Of a DNA stretch of 64,000 bases, positions 38,850 to 50,243 are shown piece after piece. Made by a program: the position numbers and the translations under genes. The notes beneath the pieces were generated by a model. It was given only the letters and a program-made list of their open reading frames with translations, was not told where the DNA came from and did no database searches. Origin of the DNA: Ignelater luminosus (Eukaryota > Arthropoda > Insecta > Coleoptera > Elateridae). The DNA lies in contig VTPC01000940.1 of NCBI GenBank assembly GCA_011009095.1, positions 28,407 through 92,406 on the forward strand, written 5' to 3'. Each line of letters opens with the position of its first letter. The first letter of the stretch is position 1.

Positions 38850-39265
38850 CTTTAGCAGTTTTCCAATGGATCAAAGTTTGGAGAATGGACTCTCTGGACT
38901 CAAACCAAGAGTAGAACTTTTATTTTTACTAGAGAAGTATTTAGCGGTGTCTAGACAGAGGTTTTGATATTTTGGTTTATCTACATAAGAACTTTTGCAG
39001 CAAGTACTGAAATCAGCATATTAGTATGTGCACTAATAGCAATCAGCAATCAGATTTGGCTTTTGTCCATATTGTGTTAGAAAAATTGGGTGACTCATGT
39101 CTGGGCTTCAGGACACTGTGAGGAGATAAAAAAGTTGGTACTTTACCAGAAACGAAGCTACCATTGTCTTTCCTGGACCAGAATCAACACTTGGTCTTGC
39201 AGGATGCTACTGCTACAAAACCCCAAACCTCCTGCTTAAGATAACTAGAAGGAATATAATGATTG
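38850..39265 (+). mobile_element. Degenerate RNase H domain of a LINE
   Basis: The plus strand reads FSNGSKFGEWTLW (site of WxTDGSK) from about 38855. Then come FTREVFSGV-stop-TEVLIF (site of VFQAEVxAI), KNWVTHVWASGHCEEIKK (site of VxLVWVPGHCGIxGNEKAD, about 39090-39140) and, after a frameshift, NEATIVFPGPESTLGLAG. The order and spacing match a complete RNase H domain as found at the end of Jockey/R1-type LINE ORF2. The catalytic Asp of TDGSK has become Asn, and stops and a frameshift are present. Confidence 0.55.
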
Positions 39266-40997
39266 GATCAATGTCAATCTGTTTTAGGGCGTTTTTTAAA
39301 TCTTGGTTCCTAGCATTATGATGAAACGTGAATTTCGGTCAAATTTCAAAACGAAAAGTAATCACTTCACTTTTAATAATAATCCACAATTGCTAGTATT
39401 ATTATAGTTAACATTTAAGGGTGAGAGAGAAAAAATTAAATTAAGTCTTTTCTTCATTTGTGTAGCTTTAAAATAGTTTTATTAAATTCTGCACAAAGAA
39501 ATAGAGAGGGAAGTTTAATAATAGGTAAAGAACGATAAAACAATTAAAATACACCTTATCTAAGACAGATTATAGCTATAGGGTCAGTTTTTTCATTCTT
39601 TTAATCTTGACCTAGATAATACTCTTTGAAGATTTTTTATATATTTCTTTATATTCCTTGACATCTTTATTAAATGTTATCTATTTTTGCGTTGTTGTAC
39701 TCCAAGCCAAAAAAATCTTTTCTGCTAGCACCCAGAAAACAAACTGAGGCATTCATTGACAATACAGCAAATTTCTCATCTTGGAGTAGATGCTGATATT
39801 CTACGGAGATTTTAGGAAGAAATGGTAATTTAAAAAGTGCCCATTCTTATACGACTGTAGATTCTTATACCAAGAGATTTGCATTAGCTGTGACCTCAAT
39901 ACGTGTGAAAAAAATTTTGAAAATTGAATATTGAACTTTTGTATGCCGTTCGAATTTATTTTCTGCTATCAGATGGAAAATGCATCTTATAGAAGAAATT
40001 AAACCAGAAGAAAGATAAAAAGTTAAATATTTTTTTAAATGGGAAATAGGAAGTACCAGTAATACCTTTTCACTTAGAGTTTCTATTGTTTCTTGAGTCT
40101 TGAAACAAAATACTCTACAGTAGTTAACATTTAGGGCACGCCACCACATCGCGTTGCGTCGTCGTAAGAAAATTTCAAATTACGCTTGCAGTGATATTTT
40201 TAGAATACGCGACTGGTTATATTAGTTCTAATAAGTTCTACTTCAAGACATTTTAAACAAGTCGGTAGGCTATGACCACAAAAAAGTTATAAAATTGCAT
40301 TTGTTTTTTTTTAATAATAAGTTTCTAAATAACTCTTCATAGCATCATCTGCGTTGAGATTCACTAAATTAGATTTTAATTTACAATAATATTTAAGCTG
40401 TAAAAAAAAGTTTGTTTATTGTGTTTATATTCCTTGTATACGCCAGAAGATAATAGAAACAATATGGCCAACAATATTTTTTTTGTTTTTTCAAAGCAGA
40501 CATAAAAAAGTTCATTCTTTATTAATAGTTTTTTGGAACACTGACCTACTTGCTTTTTCTACAGAAATATTTTTAAAGCAATAAAACTGCACAGAATTAC
40601 AATTGTACTACTTTAATTTATCCAATCAGTGATAAGGCAGTGATAGTGACAGATTTTCTTGTCTAAACCTTGTACCATAAAAAATATTTATTTAACAAAC
40701 ACGTTTTCTTTAATAATAAATAATAATAATAATACTCTTTTAATTCCCCTAAAGCTGTTGCCTAACTTCATCATAACGAAACAAGAAATTTAACCTTTTC
40801 TGGTAAGAAAAGGAGATAATTATTATCAGGTTTTTATTTATAGATTTTAGCCTAATAAAACATAAAAAAGAGAAGTCTACCTATAAAATAAACACATTTA
40901 GCAATATAAAAGTATATGTAAACAACTTAATTAACATTTCTAAATTTTAACCCATTAAATAAATCATTTATTTACAAACAAAAAAAAACAAAATTAA
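39266..40997. other. Stretch without recognised gene
   Basis: AT-rich. A short GC-richer, CpG-containing patch at about 40135-40200 has no clear motif. An AAT microsatellite is at 40711-40734. Confidence 0.5.
40711..40734. repeat. (AAT)n microsatellite
   Basis: A run of aat/taa triplets about 24 bp long with one substitution. Confidence 0.8.
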
Positions 40998-41069
40998 TTC
41001 CGGTACCGGGAATCGAACCCGAGCCTCCTGGGTGAAAGCCAGGTATCCTAGCCACTAGACCATACCGGA
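40998..41069 (-). tRNA. tRNA-Glu (anticodon UUC), copy 1
   Basis: A 72-nt tRNA on the minus strand. The acceptor stem TCCGGTA pairs with TACCGGA followed by discriminator A. The A-box region is TGGTCTAGTGGCTAGGA, the anticodon stem-loop is CCTGGCTTTCACCCAGG with loop CTTTCAC (anticodon TTC), and the T-arm has GGTTCGATTCC (B box). All stems are intact. Downstream on the transcribed strand a run of nine T residues within 25 nt provides a pol III terminator. It decodes GAA (and GAG by wobble) in the cytoplasm. Confidence 0.97.
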
Positions 41070-41158
41070 TTGAGGTTTTATGTCGAAATTTTTCCAAATC
41101 TACTTTGCACGTAATTGTGATTTGCGATTATGTAAAATTTGCAAAATAAAAAAAATTA

Positions 41159-41230
41159 TTCCGGTACCGGGAATCGAACCCGAGCCTCCTGGGTGAAAGC
41201 CAGGTATCCTAGCCACTAGACCATACCGGA
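41159..41230 (-). tRNA. tRNA-Glu (anticodon UUC), copy 2
   Basis: Identical over all 72 nt to copy 1 and in the same orientation, 161 bp apart start to start. A T8 run right after the gene on the transcribed strand provides a terminator. Spacer sequence between the two copies does not repeat, apart from the T-rich terminators. Only one base separates the 5' end of this copy from a 10-N gap, so its upstream flank is unknown and more copies may be hidden in the gap. Confidence 0.96.
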
Positions 41231-41231
41231 T

Positions 41232-41241
41232 NNNNNNNNNN
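41232..41241. other. Assembly gap (10 N)
   Basis: Ten N bases directly after the second tRNA-Glu gene. A round number suggests a placeholder of unknown true length. Confidence 0.99.
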
Positions 41242-42473
41242 CGATGATGTGTTCTCCTAAGTTAGTGTATTGGCTCAGATGAAGTATTTATGTATATCTT
41301 GTAACAAAAAGGATGATGCTAATTATCTTAGAATTTATGAACCTATTTATTAGGTACCAAAAGAATTTATGAAAGAAAAGCGTTGCGTTGGCTGACTGGA
41401 GAAAATGTACTTAAAGATGGCTTGTTAAATTATTCTTAATGAGATCATTCCTCTCCCTTTCTTTCATAGTTTTTGATGTTTAGTAAACAGATATGGATGA
41501 GTAGTCGTTAACTACTTTCTCTGCTCTTGTCTTATAAAAATAGTAGTTTTACAAAACCAGAGCGAATAATCTAAAAGTGACGTCAATTCTCTTTTATTGA
41601 ATTACGTAAGAAATTGGAATATTACTTATATTTTTGAAATTAAATTTATTACAGGAGATTAGCGAATTTATTTAAAAATTGAATACTATAATATAAAAAT
41701 AAATAAGATCTATTATAACGAAGTTTTATAAAACACTTCTGGTTGTTCTGGATTTATTGTATGGGCATTTCCTAGTTTCAACTGTTACACATGTGATATA
41801 GGAAGTTATAAATATTTTATTATTATCATTCTTTCTAAAAAAAGAAAATGTCTTAAAATCCATAAGTGTCGGTGTTAAAAGCGAAGAGAAATTATAAATG
41901 TAACTGCACTCAATTATGTAAAAGCTATTTTAAACCGTACCTGTCGGCTAGATAAAAGGTTAATGTCTTGTTAGAGTGACCTATTATTATTGTACACATT
42001 CCTGCAGAATTAAAAACACATTAATAAAAAGAGACAAGAAATCTATTTTAAATTATTTTGGAAAGAAGAATTATTAATATTATTTATTTAGGTTTATAAT
42101 CTGGTATTCATGATTATTCTATGGTATGTAAAAAATAATAGGTACTACTAATGATTCTTGTACTATAAACTTATATTAATTGTAAGTAATTAAAACGCAC
42201 TGATACGAACATCAGAAAAACGTTAATGTGAAACAATTACAAATAACGCAATTAGTTTAAAACATGAAAGAGAGAAGGTTGAGTTGAAAAAACTAATTCA
42301 ACTGACATAGACCGATACTATTACTAGATAAAAAAATAAAAGTGACCATTCCCAAAAATACAAAACTCGACACATTAATAATATTAAAAGCAGGCATCCA
42401 CTAAAGACGTGTTCTCATGGTCAAGGGCAGCCCTTCTGCCAAACACAACTGTATTTTGTTTCACAAGAAATTG
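41242..42473. other. AT-rich stretch without recognised gene
   Basis: Nothing recognised. Confidence 0.5.
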
Positions 42474-43037
42474 CAGTGGAATCTCATAGTTAACGCGATA
42501 TTTTCTTGTAGATAAAGAAAATCATCTCTTGCTGAAACTGGTTGTTTAGAATCTACTCTTGGCTGAATGCAAAATGGATCAAAATAATTTTAAAGACTTG
42601 CTTAAATCACGAAACCAAGCTTATTCTCCTTCTTAAAAGATTGTCTTTTTACAGAGAAGAATAATCATTGATGATAATGATGAATTGTTAACCTTACATC
42701 TGCTAGATAAGATAAGTTTGCAGAATACTGTAAAACGTACCTCACACAAATAATATTGAGAATTCAAACGAAACTTGCTGGATATAGAGAATGACACTAA
42801 ACTGACGCAGTAAAGTTTACGAGCTTCTTTGTTAACAAGTAAGCTCTACTGTACACATGTGTTTATTGTATGATAAAAGTGATGTGTAAATAGTTCAAAT
42901 GTTTTGTTGTGTTCAATATAAAGAAAACTTTTGTAATTGTCTTGTATTGTTTTTTCCACATTCTCCATTTGACTTGGATTTTCGTTATGTCGAGTGGGCT
43001 CTGGTCCTAGTTGATCCGACTTAGCGAGGTTCTACTG
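42474..43037. mobile_element. Possible pogo/Tigger-like element remnant
   Basis: The right end, read on the minus strand, is tacagtagaacctcgctaag and continues gtcggatcaactaggacc. The start CAGTAGAACCTCG is typical of pogo/Tigger-type inverted ends next to a TA target. A weaker inverted match, cagtggaatctcatagttaa, is at 42474-42493, which would delimit a 564-bp deleted element. The interior has no intact frame; a short acidic segment (DDNDELLTLHLLDK, about 42670-42715) may be a transposase tail. The left end lacks a clear TA, so the pairing is tentative. Confidence 0.42.
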
Positions 43038-43700
43038 TAATTCAAATTTTGTACAATGACACTTTTTGACGACTCGAACAGTGTTGGAATTATTCTTAAA
43101 AAGCTGCTTCCTTGTCAAAGACTGGAGGCCATCTTAGGCGATGTGCCTCCTTACCGGTGGATTATATTGTCTGGTGATATTAACGTTAGCATTTCAAGGA
43201 AGTTGTTCTTTATAGTAGCAACGTGGATGACTGCAGCAGCAGGTTAGGCAACTGTGAGTTGCTCGTGTCATTGTGGTGTTGTGAAGCTGTGGTGTTGTTA
43301 ATAGAATAGTCGGGGTGTCGGCGCTCTGGCTGGTCAAACCGTCGACTGAGACAGTAGGCGTCGGCCTAGTAAAACTGGTAATGTATGCGACGAAAATGAC
43401 TATGGACCTTGTGTATTGAAAAGCGAAGATGTGAATGAGTGCCGCCTGTGTTGAAGGTATCTGTCCTCAAGATACCAACAACGACGCAGAATGATATATG
43501 TTGGCTGTAGCGCGTGAAAGCTGATAGTACGGAGAACACTTGTTAGTGCTACGGTGTCGTAACAAATGTTCTTTCAGGCCTGCAGCGCCACACTTGCGTG
43601 CTGTGACGGTGGAGGGCGTTGGAGACTATACACGTACTAATTCTACGCCGCAGGAGGCATTCGGTGAGCTAAACGTCATGAGAGCAAGGCAGGACAATAT
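43038..43700. other. GC-richer block of unknown nature
   Basis: About 650 bp clearly richer in GC and CpG than its surroundings, with no frame longer than 63 codons and no recognised motif. Composition and abrupt borders suggest an inserted repeat, for instance a piece of an LTR or an untranslated part of a retroelement. A non-coding exon is the alternative. It starts next to the pogo-like end at 43037. Confidence 0.4.
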
Positions 43701-44299
43701 ACATACATAGGTTGGGCAAGTGCTATGATTGGAAATATGCTACATAGTAATATAGACTGAACTCAGGTTACAGCGAGCAAATGGGAGATCTGCAAACAGA
43801 TTGCCATGACAGAAAGGAAACTTGCACTCCATAACGTTCAGATGAAAAAATTTTATTGCAGATACATTAAAAATTGTTAAGAAAAGCAAGATCTAGCATT
43901 TACACAAAAATTGCGTATTTTCTAACAATTAAAGTTAGCAATCAGTGATCTGGATAGGTTTGCAAATGAAGAATTACTTCTAATGAATACTGTTCACTTC
44001 TTTAAAGTCTAGTCTACGCTCAAAGCAAGACAGACAAGTAAGTTGAGTTGTATAGTGTAGTGTTTCATTATATCTGTGCTTCAAACCCGATTATCACGCT
44101 TTCTCACTGACTTATACCAAAGTTAGTGACTTGAGCAGAAAAATTTGTTGCTCTGTACTATAGCTGTTATAGAGAAACAAAAGAAATGTTGCTGTTATAT
44201 CAGAATCTAGAGTGACAATGCTGAAAGAGGGTTTTTTCTTACCTTCCAACCTACATACACAAACAGATAAAAAAACCATCAGTGATAAATTTCTCATGA

Positions 44300-44760
44300 G
44301 TTGGAGAAGTTTGTGTTAAGAACCACATTGAAATCATGCCAAACGTTTGCAAAGACTGCACAGAGACTTTAGATGAGCTGGCTGCTTACAACAAAGCTGC
44401 CTTTGAATGGGTACATGAGCATCAGGGTATAAATCGAAGAAAAAGTTCCACTCATTTTCAAAGAGAGCAGCGAAAACTTACCCAATGAAACGTGAAACAG
44501 ACTTCAAGCAGTAGATGCAGCGGAATGACGTCCCTGAGTTAAAGTAGTCTTGAGTACTTAAGCCAAAATTGTAAAAAACTCCTGAACCATAACAAAATTT
44601 GCAGTAAGCGTTGAAACTCCAGAAAGTATTTTTAAAATGTGTGTGAAGGCGAAAATTCATTCTGCAGGCTGTGTGGCATAAAGGTCAAAACGCTCTAGCA
44701 CATCTTGTGTCAGTATGAACGGCTGGCAGACACAAGAAGGGTAAAGCTTTTCGAATACAA
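44300..44760 (+). pseudogene. Relic resembling a ZAD/C2H2 zinc-finger gene
   Basis: A 50-codon frame at 44336-44488 starts MPNVCKDCTETLDELAAYNK and resembles the second half of an insect ZAD domain (VCxxCxxxLxExxxF/Y with a Cys pair). Further down at 44648-44740, NSFCRLCGIKVKTL, a stop, then HILCQYERL has the spacing of a C2H2-type finger (C-x2-C ... H-x3-C). ZAD followed by fingers is the usual order in these insect transcription factors. Stops between and inside the segments mean it cannot be expressed as one protein. The match rests on short motifs. Confidence 0.33.
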
Positions 44761-47700
44761 TGTTTGGGACTAGAAAACTTTTTCCTACCCCATTTCGACA
44801 TGATACTGCACTTCATTTAAAACTCAGGACTACCAGAAATCGAAGGATATACTTTTGGCCGTAACATATTGCAATAGCACTACATCCGGCGAGGAGAAGA
44901 AAAGCTTGTCATGAAACGTAGCATGGAAATTGTTATTGGACTACTTTTATGCAAGATCTCTATATTTTATTTGAGAAATCTAATGGCAACCAGCAAACTG
45001 CTCAGGCCTTTTCCTAACCCCGGTATGCTTATTCTACAAAACTTCGTGTTTACAATTTTATGAATTAAAAGTCTTGCAGTAAATAATCATCATATACAAC
45101 TAAAAGTACATTAAAAGAATTTTTTGAAATAATAATAATAATAATAATAACTTTTATTACAAAGGAAAGAGGTTAACAGAGTAATACTAAAATACCTTTG
45201 GGTTCAAATTATCTGTGCTTTGTTCAAAGTACAAGATTAACGTTTGATTCCCACTCTTATCTGTACACGTCTGTTGCTGACTATTAAGATTAACTTCGGA
45301 TATCTATTTGAACATTACAAAAATTATTTTCTGAAATACTCTAAAATCAAAGCAAGGAATTAAGTCAGAATATGAGACAAAATATACAGCGATGGAGAAT
45401 CAGCAAGAAACTGAATGGAGGTAGTCAAAGAAGACTTGTAGTAAAGAAGGAAAACTTTAGATCTAAGTGCAAAAATATGGGGTAGATTCTAAAACTTGGG
45501 CGAAAGTCTACAGACATTCTAAAGAATTAAAGGACAATAGAAACTCTTAAATATAAGCTGTTCAAGAAAGTATGCCTGCAGCTACTTGCATCTCCGTCTC
45601 TGATGACCGAACCGAGCCAAAATGTACAGTAGATTTCCTTTTTAGTAAAAGCTGTAAACTTGAACACCTAACGTTCAGCTTAAAACATTTGCTTTTAGTC
45701 GAAGCACTAAATCGTATTTTGTAAAATTGGTGTAGATCAATTTCTGCAATGGCCTAACATAAGGTTACCTCCGAACATGCAAATTTATCAAGCAGCATCT
45801 GATTCTTACGATTAGTAATAGTCATGCAGAAAATCACATGGGAATGCTCAACCTCGTTTCTGAAATACAGGAAAACAAGAGATCGTAATTAAATTTTGAC
45901 ATTCTATGTTTCACTAACAGTTTACTACTTCATAATTCTTGAAGAAATGAGATTGTTACTTTCAGCGTTGCTATCACAAATATGGGACAGCAAAATTTAA
46001 TGTAAGTGCTTAATTTCTCATACTTTATGTTTGTGATACCTAGCGTTAAATCGTGATGCCACGTCTTTGATATTAACTAACAATAAGTAGGTATATACGA
46101 TATAATTAACAAGCCGCGAGAAATTATTTAAAAATGCATAATACTTTTTAACAAAAGAAGGATAGCATTTTAATGAATTGCGACATTTCTTATTGTGCAA
46201 AAAATTAGCGAGGTCTGTGTCTGCAGTATCACTTACAAGTTGCATTCGTGTTTTAATTAATTTCATAAAGCAAAATTAAAATTGACATACCACGGAAAAT
46301 ATAATTTCACATACTTATTGCGTCAATGTGTGAAATAAAACTAAAACCTAGATAAGGTTATATATGACAGTAATTAAAAGATTTTTTGTTTCCAACGATA
46401 TTGAGCAATGATAGGGAAATTAATATTTCACAATGATATTTATGTTGTCAAAATTATAATTAAGTAGATCTTTAGTAAATTAACGTGTAGATGAACACAC
46501 ACCCATACGAATATACCGGTTCAAAAAATCAAGTAAAAGTGGCTACAATTTCGAATGTATATCAAGGATAATTTAAAATAGTAGCTGGTGCACTTTCATG
46601 AAACAGTACGTCACTTAATCGATCGTTAAAGTCTCCGCACATATGTATGTTTGTGTGCGCGCGCGCTTATGCAAGAAGCGACAAATAGTTGAGAATAAAA
46701 CCGTATGTTAAATGTTCACTTTCACAAACTATATGTTACAAACGATTTACCTACAGTAAATCATGAATGAAATATAAATTGAAATTGTATTTGAGCATGT
46801 TATACGGTTCTGGAATAACTAGAGCATGCCTACACCACATGACGTATAATGCACTTAATAAGTAGTCAGCGCACACATAGAGATCATTTCTAAGATTCTT
46901 GCACGCAACAAATAAAAGTATATAGATTAAAAATTCAGAAAATAATCTAAACGTTAATTTGAATACCAAGCAAGTGTATACAATTCTTTTCTGGAAGTTT
47001 AAAATATTAATCAAACAAAATGATTGATATAATCCTAAACATAAACGGTTTGCCCACGCTTGTTGTAGATGAAAGTATTAATCATCAATTTGTTACGGAA
47101 ATAATGGACAGTTCGTGTTATCTTTTGATCCATTCTTTTATATTCAAAACTGTACCACATATTATTAACTTAATATTCTTTTATATAAACTTTCAACTTT
47201 CAGTTTTCATGTCTTATTTCCTGTGCTAGCTCCATATCTTTTATTTTTAACTTGGTTATTTTATTTATTTCCTTGTTTCATTTTTAGATTTTAGTGTTCA
47301 ATTTCTAAGAAAAAATCTGTTTTCGGTGTTGACTGCATTTTGTATTGTATAACAGATACAGGGTGTGCTACCATAAAAAATTCGAAAAAGGTCATGTTTT
47401 GTGTTTTTAATAATCTAGCTTAAGAAGATCGTTTTGTTGAAGTTTTTATAGTTGGTTTTAAAAGCTTCAAACTAAATTTTATCTAAATAAAACTAAAATA
47501 CCCAAACTTTCCTTAATTATACCGGAGATATCTCTTGGAGACACTTTATCTGTTGCACCCAGTGTAGTCGATTACTGACTGCTTTTACATACAAGATATT
47601 TAATGTCTACGTTACCCTTTACAATAGTCATGCTTTGTTTTTGGCCTTGAATCTTCCACAATTCAGATGGCAGACCTTACTGAGATCTCTCACAATTTGT

Positions 47701-47939
47701 ACGTGTTTTCTGTGTTACAGGATAAACAGTATTATGTAGCAATATGGCTGGCATTTACTAGAAATGTAGAAATTTTAAATGACTAATGTTTGAAGTATTC
47801 TGCTCTACTCTTACACCGCATGTATTTTCCGATTACCTATACAAGAAAAAGTCAATAGATAAATCGTCACAGCTTATACAATGTTAATTGAACACCCTTA
47901 AACTGGTAATAGAGATTATAGCTGCAATTGGAAATTCAA
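44761..47939. other. AT-rich stretch without recognised gene
   Basis: Microsatellites only: (AAT)n at 45128-45150 and a TG/CG run at 46652-46666. An acagggtgtgct motif at about 47360, often seen at insect transposon ends, has no convincing partner. Confidence 0.5.
45128..45150. repeat. (AAT)n microsatellite
   Basis: About 7.5 perfect aat triplets. Confidence 0.85.
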
Positions 47940-47989
47940 TTAGGTTAGGCGAAGCTAGAGTAACTAGTCTTGGTTAGTTAGGTTAGTTT
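47940..47989 (+). repeat. Degenerate TTAGG-type repeat before R1-like copy 1
   Basis: Two perfect TTAGG units (47940-47949) and, after about 20 bp, ggttagttaggttagttt (47972-47989). It resembles a decayed insect telomeric tract and lies just upstream of the first R1-like LINE. Confidence 0.55.
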
Positions 47990-47994
47990 AAATT

Positions 47995-49520
47995 AGAACA
48001 GTTTACCCAAAGAAATGGAGGCAGACAAGGGAGGTAATAATAAAAAAGTCAAACGAACAAGAAGATTAAGAAATGTCATATATATCTATATGTCTATTAA
48101 ATACAGTTGTAGAGAATTCGCTAGGACAGCTAGTAACGTAGCAGAAAGGCTAAGAAAAGATTTAGAAGAGAAATGAGACTTGTCAAACGAACACTGGATT
48201 CAGAAAAAGAATAACAATTCAGGTTATAGAAGAGGTTACAGAAACAACCACAAAAAAGAAAACTAAGACATACAAGACAAGAAAATGTGTCGTCATTAAG
48301 TACATTGAATATACGAAACGTTCCCAAATCGGCTTGCTGAAAAAATTAATAGAAAAACTATAGAAAGGTGAAAATATCATCAAATTACTAATTAAAAATT
48401 ATTTAGACGACAGAACGATATTAATAAATGAAGAAGAAATAGAGATGACAAACGGTGTGCTGCAAGGGTCGATATTAGGACCGCTGTTGTGAAATATAAT
48501 GTATGATGGGAGTTGAAATTAAACGTATCAAAAGGAGCAGAAATCTAGAATCCCAAAAAATGGAAGCCTGCTTACTAGTAAGTAGAAAAAAACACACGTA
48601 TTATGAAACTAAAAGATAGTATAAAAGATTTTAGAGAAATATCAGATATATACCTAAAACAGAAAAAAATGTTACAATAATGAAACAGCAAGAAAGATGG
48701 GCAAGCACCAAGACAAACTAATGAACACATAAACTGACTCCCGATAAAGTAAAATAGGTTACAAAAGAAATATGACAACATAGAATATCCTGACTTAAAT
48801 AATAACAGAAGACGGTTGCGTCCAAAATTATTCATATGTTATAAAATGGGGGAAACAGAAAAATATTTTTACTGAGAAGGTAATGATAGACCAGAACATA
48901 TACCGGCAAGCAAGAAATTTGTGTCACTTTGAAATTGTGTTTTTTTTTGTTATTTTCTGTTCTAAGTTTATATTTGAAAATTGTAATTCTTTGTTAATGA
49001 CCAATATTGAATCGAAAAGCATGAGTGCTGGCCAATCAAACCACCTAATGCCCACCCATCCAGATATTCTCTAACAACTATTGTTACGTGAGGTCTCGCA
49101 TTATCTTGCATGAAAATAACATAATCTTCTATAACTTTCGTAATGTACCTGTCAGCTGTCAGGAAGCCATTCTGTATGAAAACCAACCCAGTGCGTGCTT
49201 GTGAAGAGATTCCTGCCCAAACCGTAACCGACCCACCGCCAAATGGAAGTAGCTCGCCAATAAATATGTTTCTCCTGGTCTTCTCCATACTTACAGATAA
49301 CATTTCTCTGAAAATCAATGACCCAGCGCCTACTAGTACAATGATATATAATTTGCAAACATAAACTTAGAACATCACAATTTCAAAGTGTATTATATTC
49401 AGATTTATCAAATGGTAAATAGAACAAAGTAAAGCAAAAAATAAAATACAGAGAGAAATTCAACTTCACAGTACAATTGACATTATGCTGAAAAAGGAAG
49501 AACAATTATCCTGCACTATT
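47995..49520 (+). mobile_element. R1-clade LINE relic, copy 1 (split by a Tc1-like insertion)
   Basis: RT motifs in order with frame changes: GFRKRITIQVIEEVTETTTK (48196 on, site of GFRKGRSTIQAI), then LIKNYLDDRTILINEEEIEM and NGVLQGSILGPLL (48380-48490, site of GVPQGSVLGPLLWN). After a deletion of the YADD region come QKMEACLLVSRKK (about 48560-48597) and FYxEGNDRPEHI (48867-48902), the Cys/His tail. The tail resumes after the Tc1-like insert as IFRFIKW ... STIDIMLKKEEQ (about 49395-49495), which aligns with IFxCMRW ... NIIDIMLEKEDN of copy 3. It is 5'-truncated and full of stops. Confidence 0.78.
48925..49390 (-). mobile_element. Tc1/mariner-type element, internally deleted, 15-bp perfect inverted ends
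   Basis: The 15-bp sequence cactttgaaattgtg at 48925-48939 is repeated exactly in inverted form at 49376-49390. Between them the minus strand encodes a Tc1-type transposase fragment (frame 48968-49318). It has FGGGSVTVWAGISS and GLVFIQNGFLTADRYI, then MQDNARPH with the second catalytic Asp. The expected SPDLNPIEH block with the third acidic residue is missing, and the N-terminal DNA-binding part is gone. The target-site TA is seen only on the right. The unit sits inside R1-like copy 1. Confidence 0.85.
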
Positions 49521-49534
49521 ACCAAGTAGCATAA

Positions 49535-50080
49535 AACATTGGTATTTTTCTGAGAGTTTCCGCTTTTTACAAAGAAAAGATTAGATTAATTGTTAGGCTC
49601 AACTGGATTAGTTAATGAGAAAATAAATATAAGTACAAGCGTTCCTTAGGGTTTTGTTGCCGCGCCCACGCCCCGTTATGAAATGTATAGTATGACGACG
49701 TATTAAGGTCAGAAGTTTTTGCAAGAGCCACTACCGTAGGTTTTACAGACGACCTAGAGCAGACGATACCCATACGTTAATGGGCAAAGTGGACGATAGC
49801 CTAAACAATATTTCCAAACCTTCGAACTTCCACAGAAGGAGAACACAGTTTGACAACGAAAGAAAGAAATAAAAAATACTCAGGAATGTAGAGTAAGCAC
49901 ATAGAAATGGCAGCTGGAAAGACGAAAAAAATATACTGCAGCAAAGTGATTAGCATCGAGCATACATTTTTTGAACGCGACAGACGTCTTGTCTACGAAA
50001 AACCGCATGTGTACAACTTGGGCAAAATCTAATGACAGCCCTTATTAACTGCATCGAAACACAATATATGAGATGATAAA
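49535..50080 (+). mobile_element. R1-clade LINE relic, copy 2 (short)
   Basis: The plus strand reads LVNEKINISTSVP-stop-G (site of SVPQG, about 49615-49660). After a frameshift it reads PTL-stop-NV-stop-YDDVLRSEV, the site of GPTLWNVMYDDVLR. Then ATTVGFTDDLEQTI (about 49720-49765) corresponds to the catalytic FADDLALxI box with A changed to T. After a deletion a tail with MAAGKTKKIYCSKV (about 49905-49955) follows the usual order. It lies in the same orientation as copies 1 and 3. Borders are approximate. Confidence 0.6.
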
Positions 50081-50220
50081 AGTTATAATCAAAAGAGAAA
50101 AAAATGAAAGAAGATAGAGCGTCAAAAAAGACCGCGAACGACATGAAATGGATGTAGATTGTCAGCTACTCCTGAAGTGAATAAGAATTTTCCAATAAAA
50201 AGAAAATAAAGAAGGTGATG

Positions 50221-50243
50221 TTAGGTTAGGTTAGGTTAGGTTA
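50221..50243 (+). repeat. Telomere-type (TTAGG)4 tract
   Basis: Four perfect TTAGG units plus TTA, directly abutting the 5' end of R1-like copy 3. TTAGG is the ancestral insect telomere repeat. Confidence 0.9.

Noticed and set aside
47358..47580. Inverted-end pair acagggtgtgct / cacccagtgta
   Set aside because: The two ends match too poorly and no target duplication is visible.
49152..49358. 68-codon minus-strand frame
   Set aside because: It is an alternative frame of the Tc1-type transposase fragment. The plus-strand frame at 49143-49364 is likewise a shadow.
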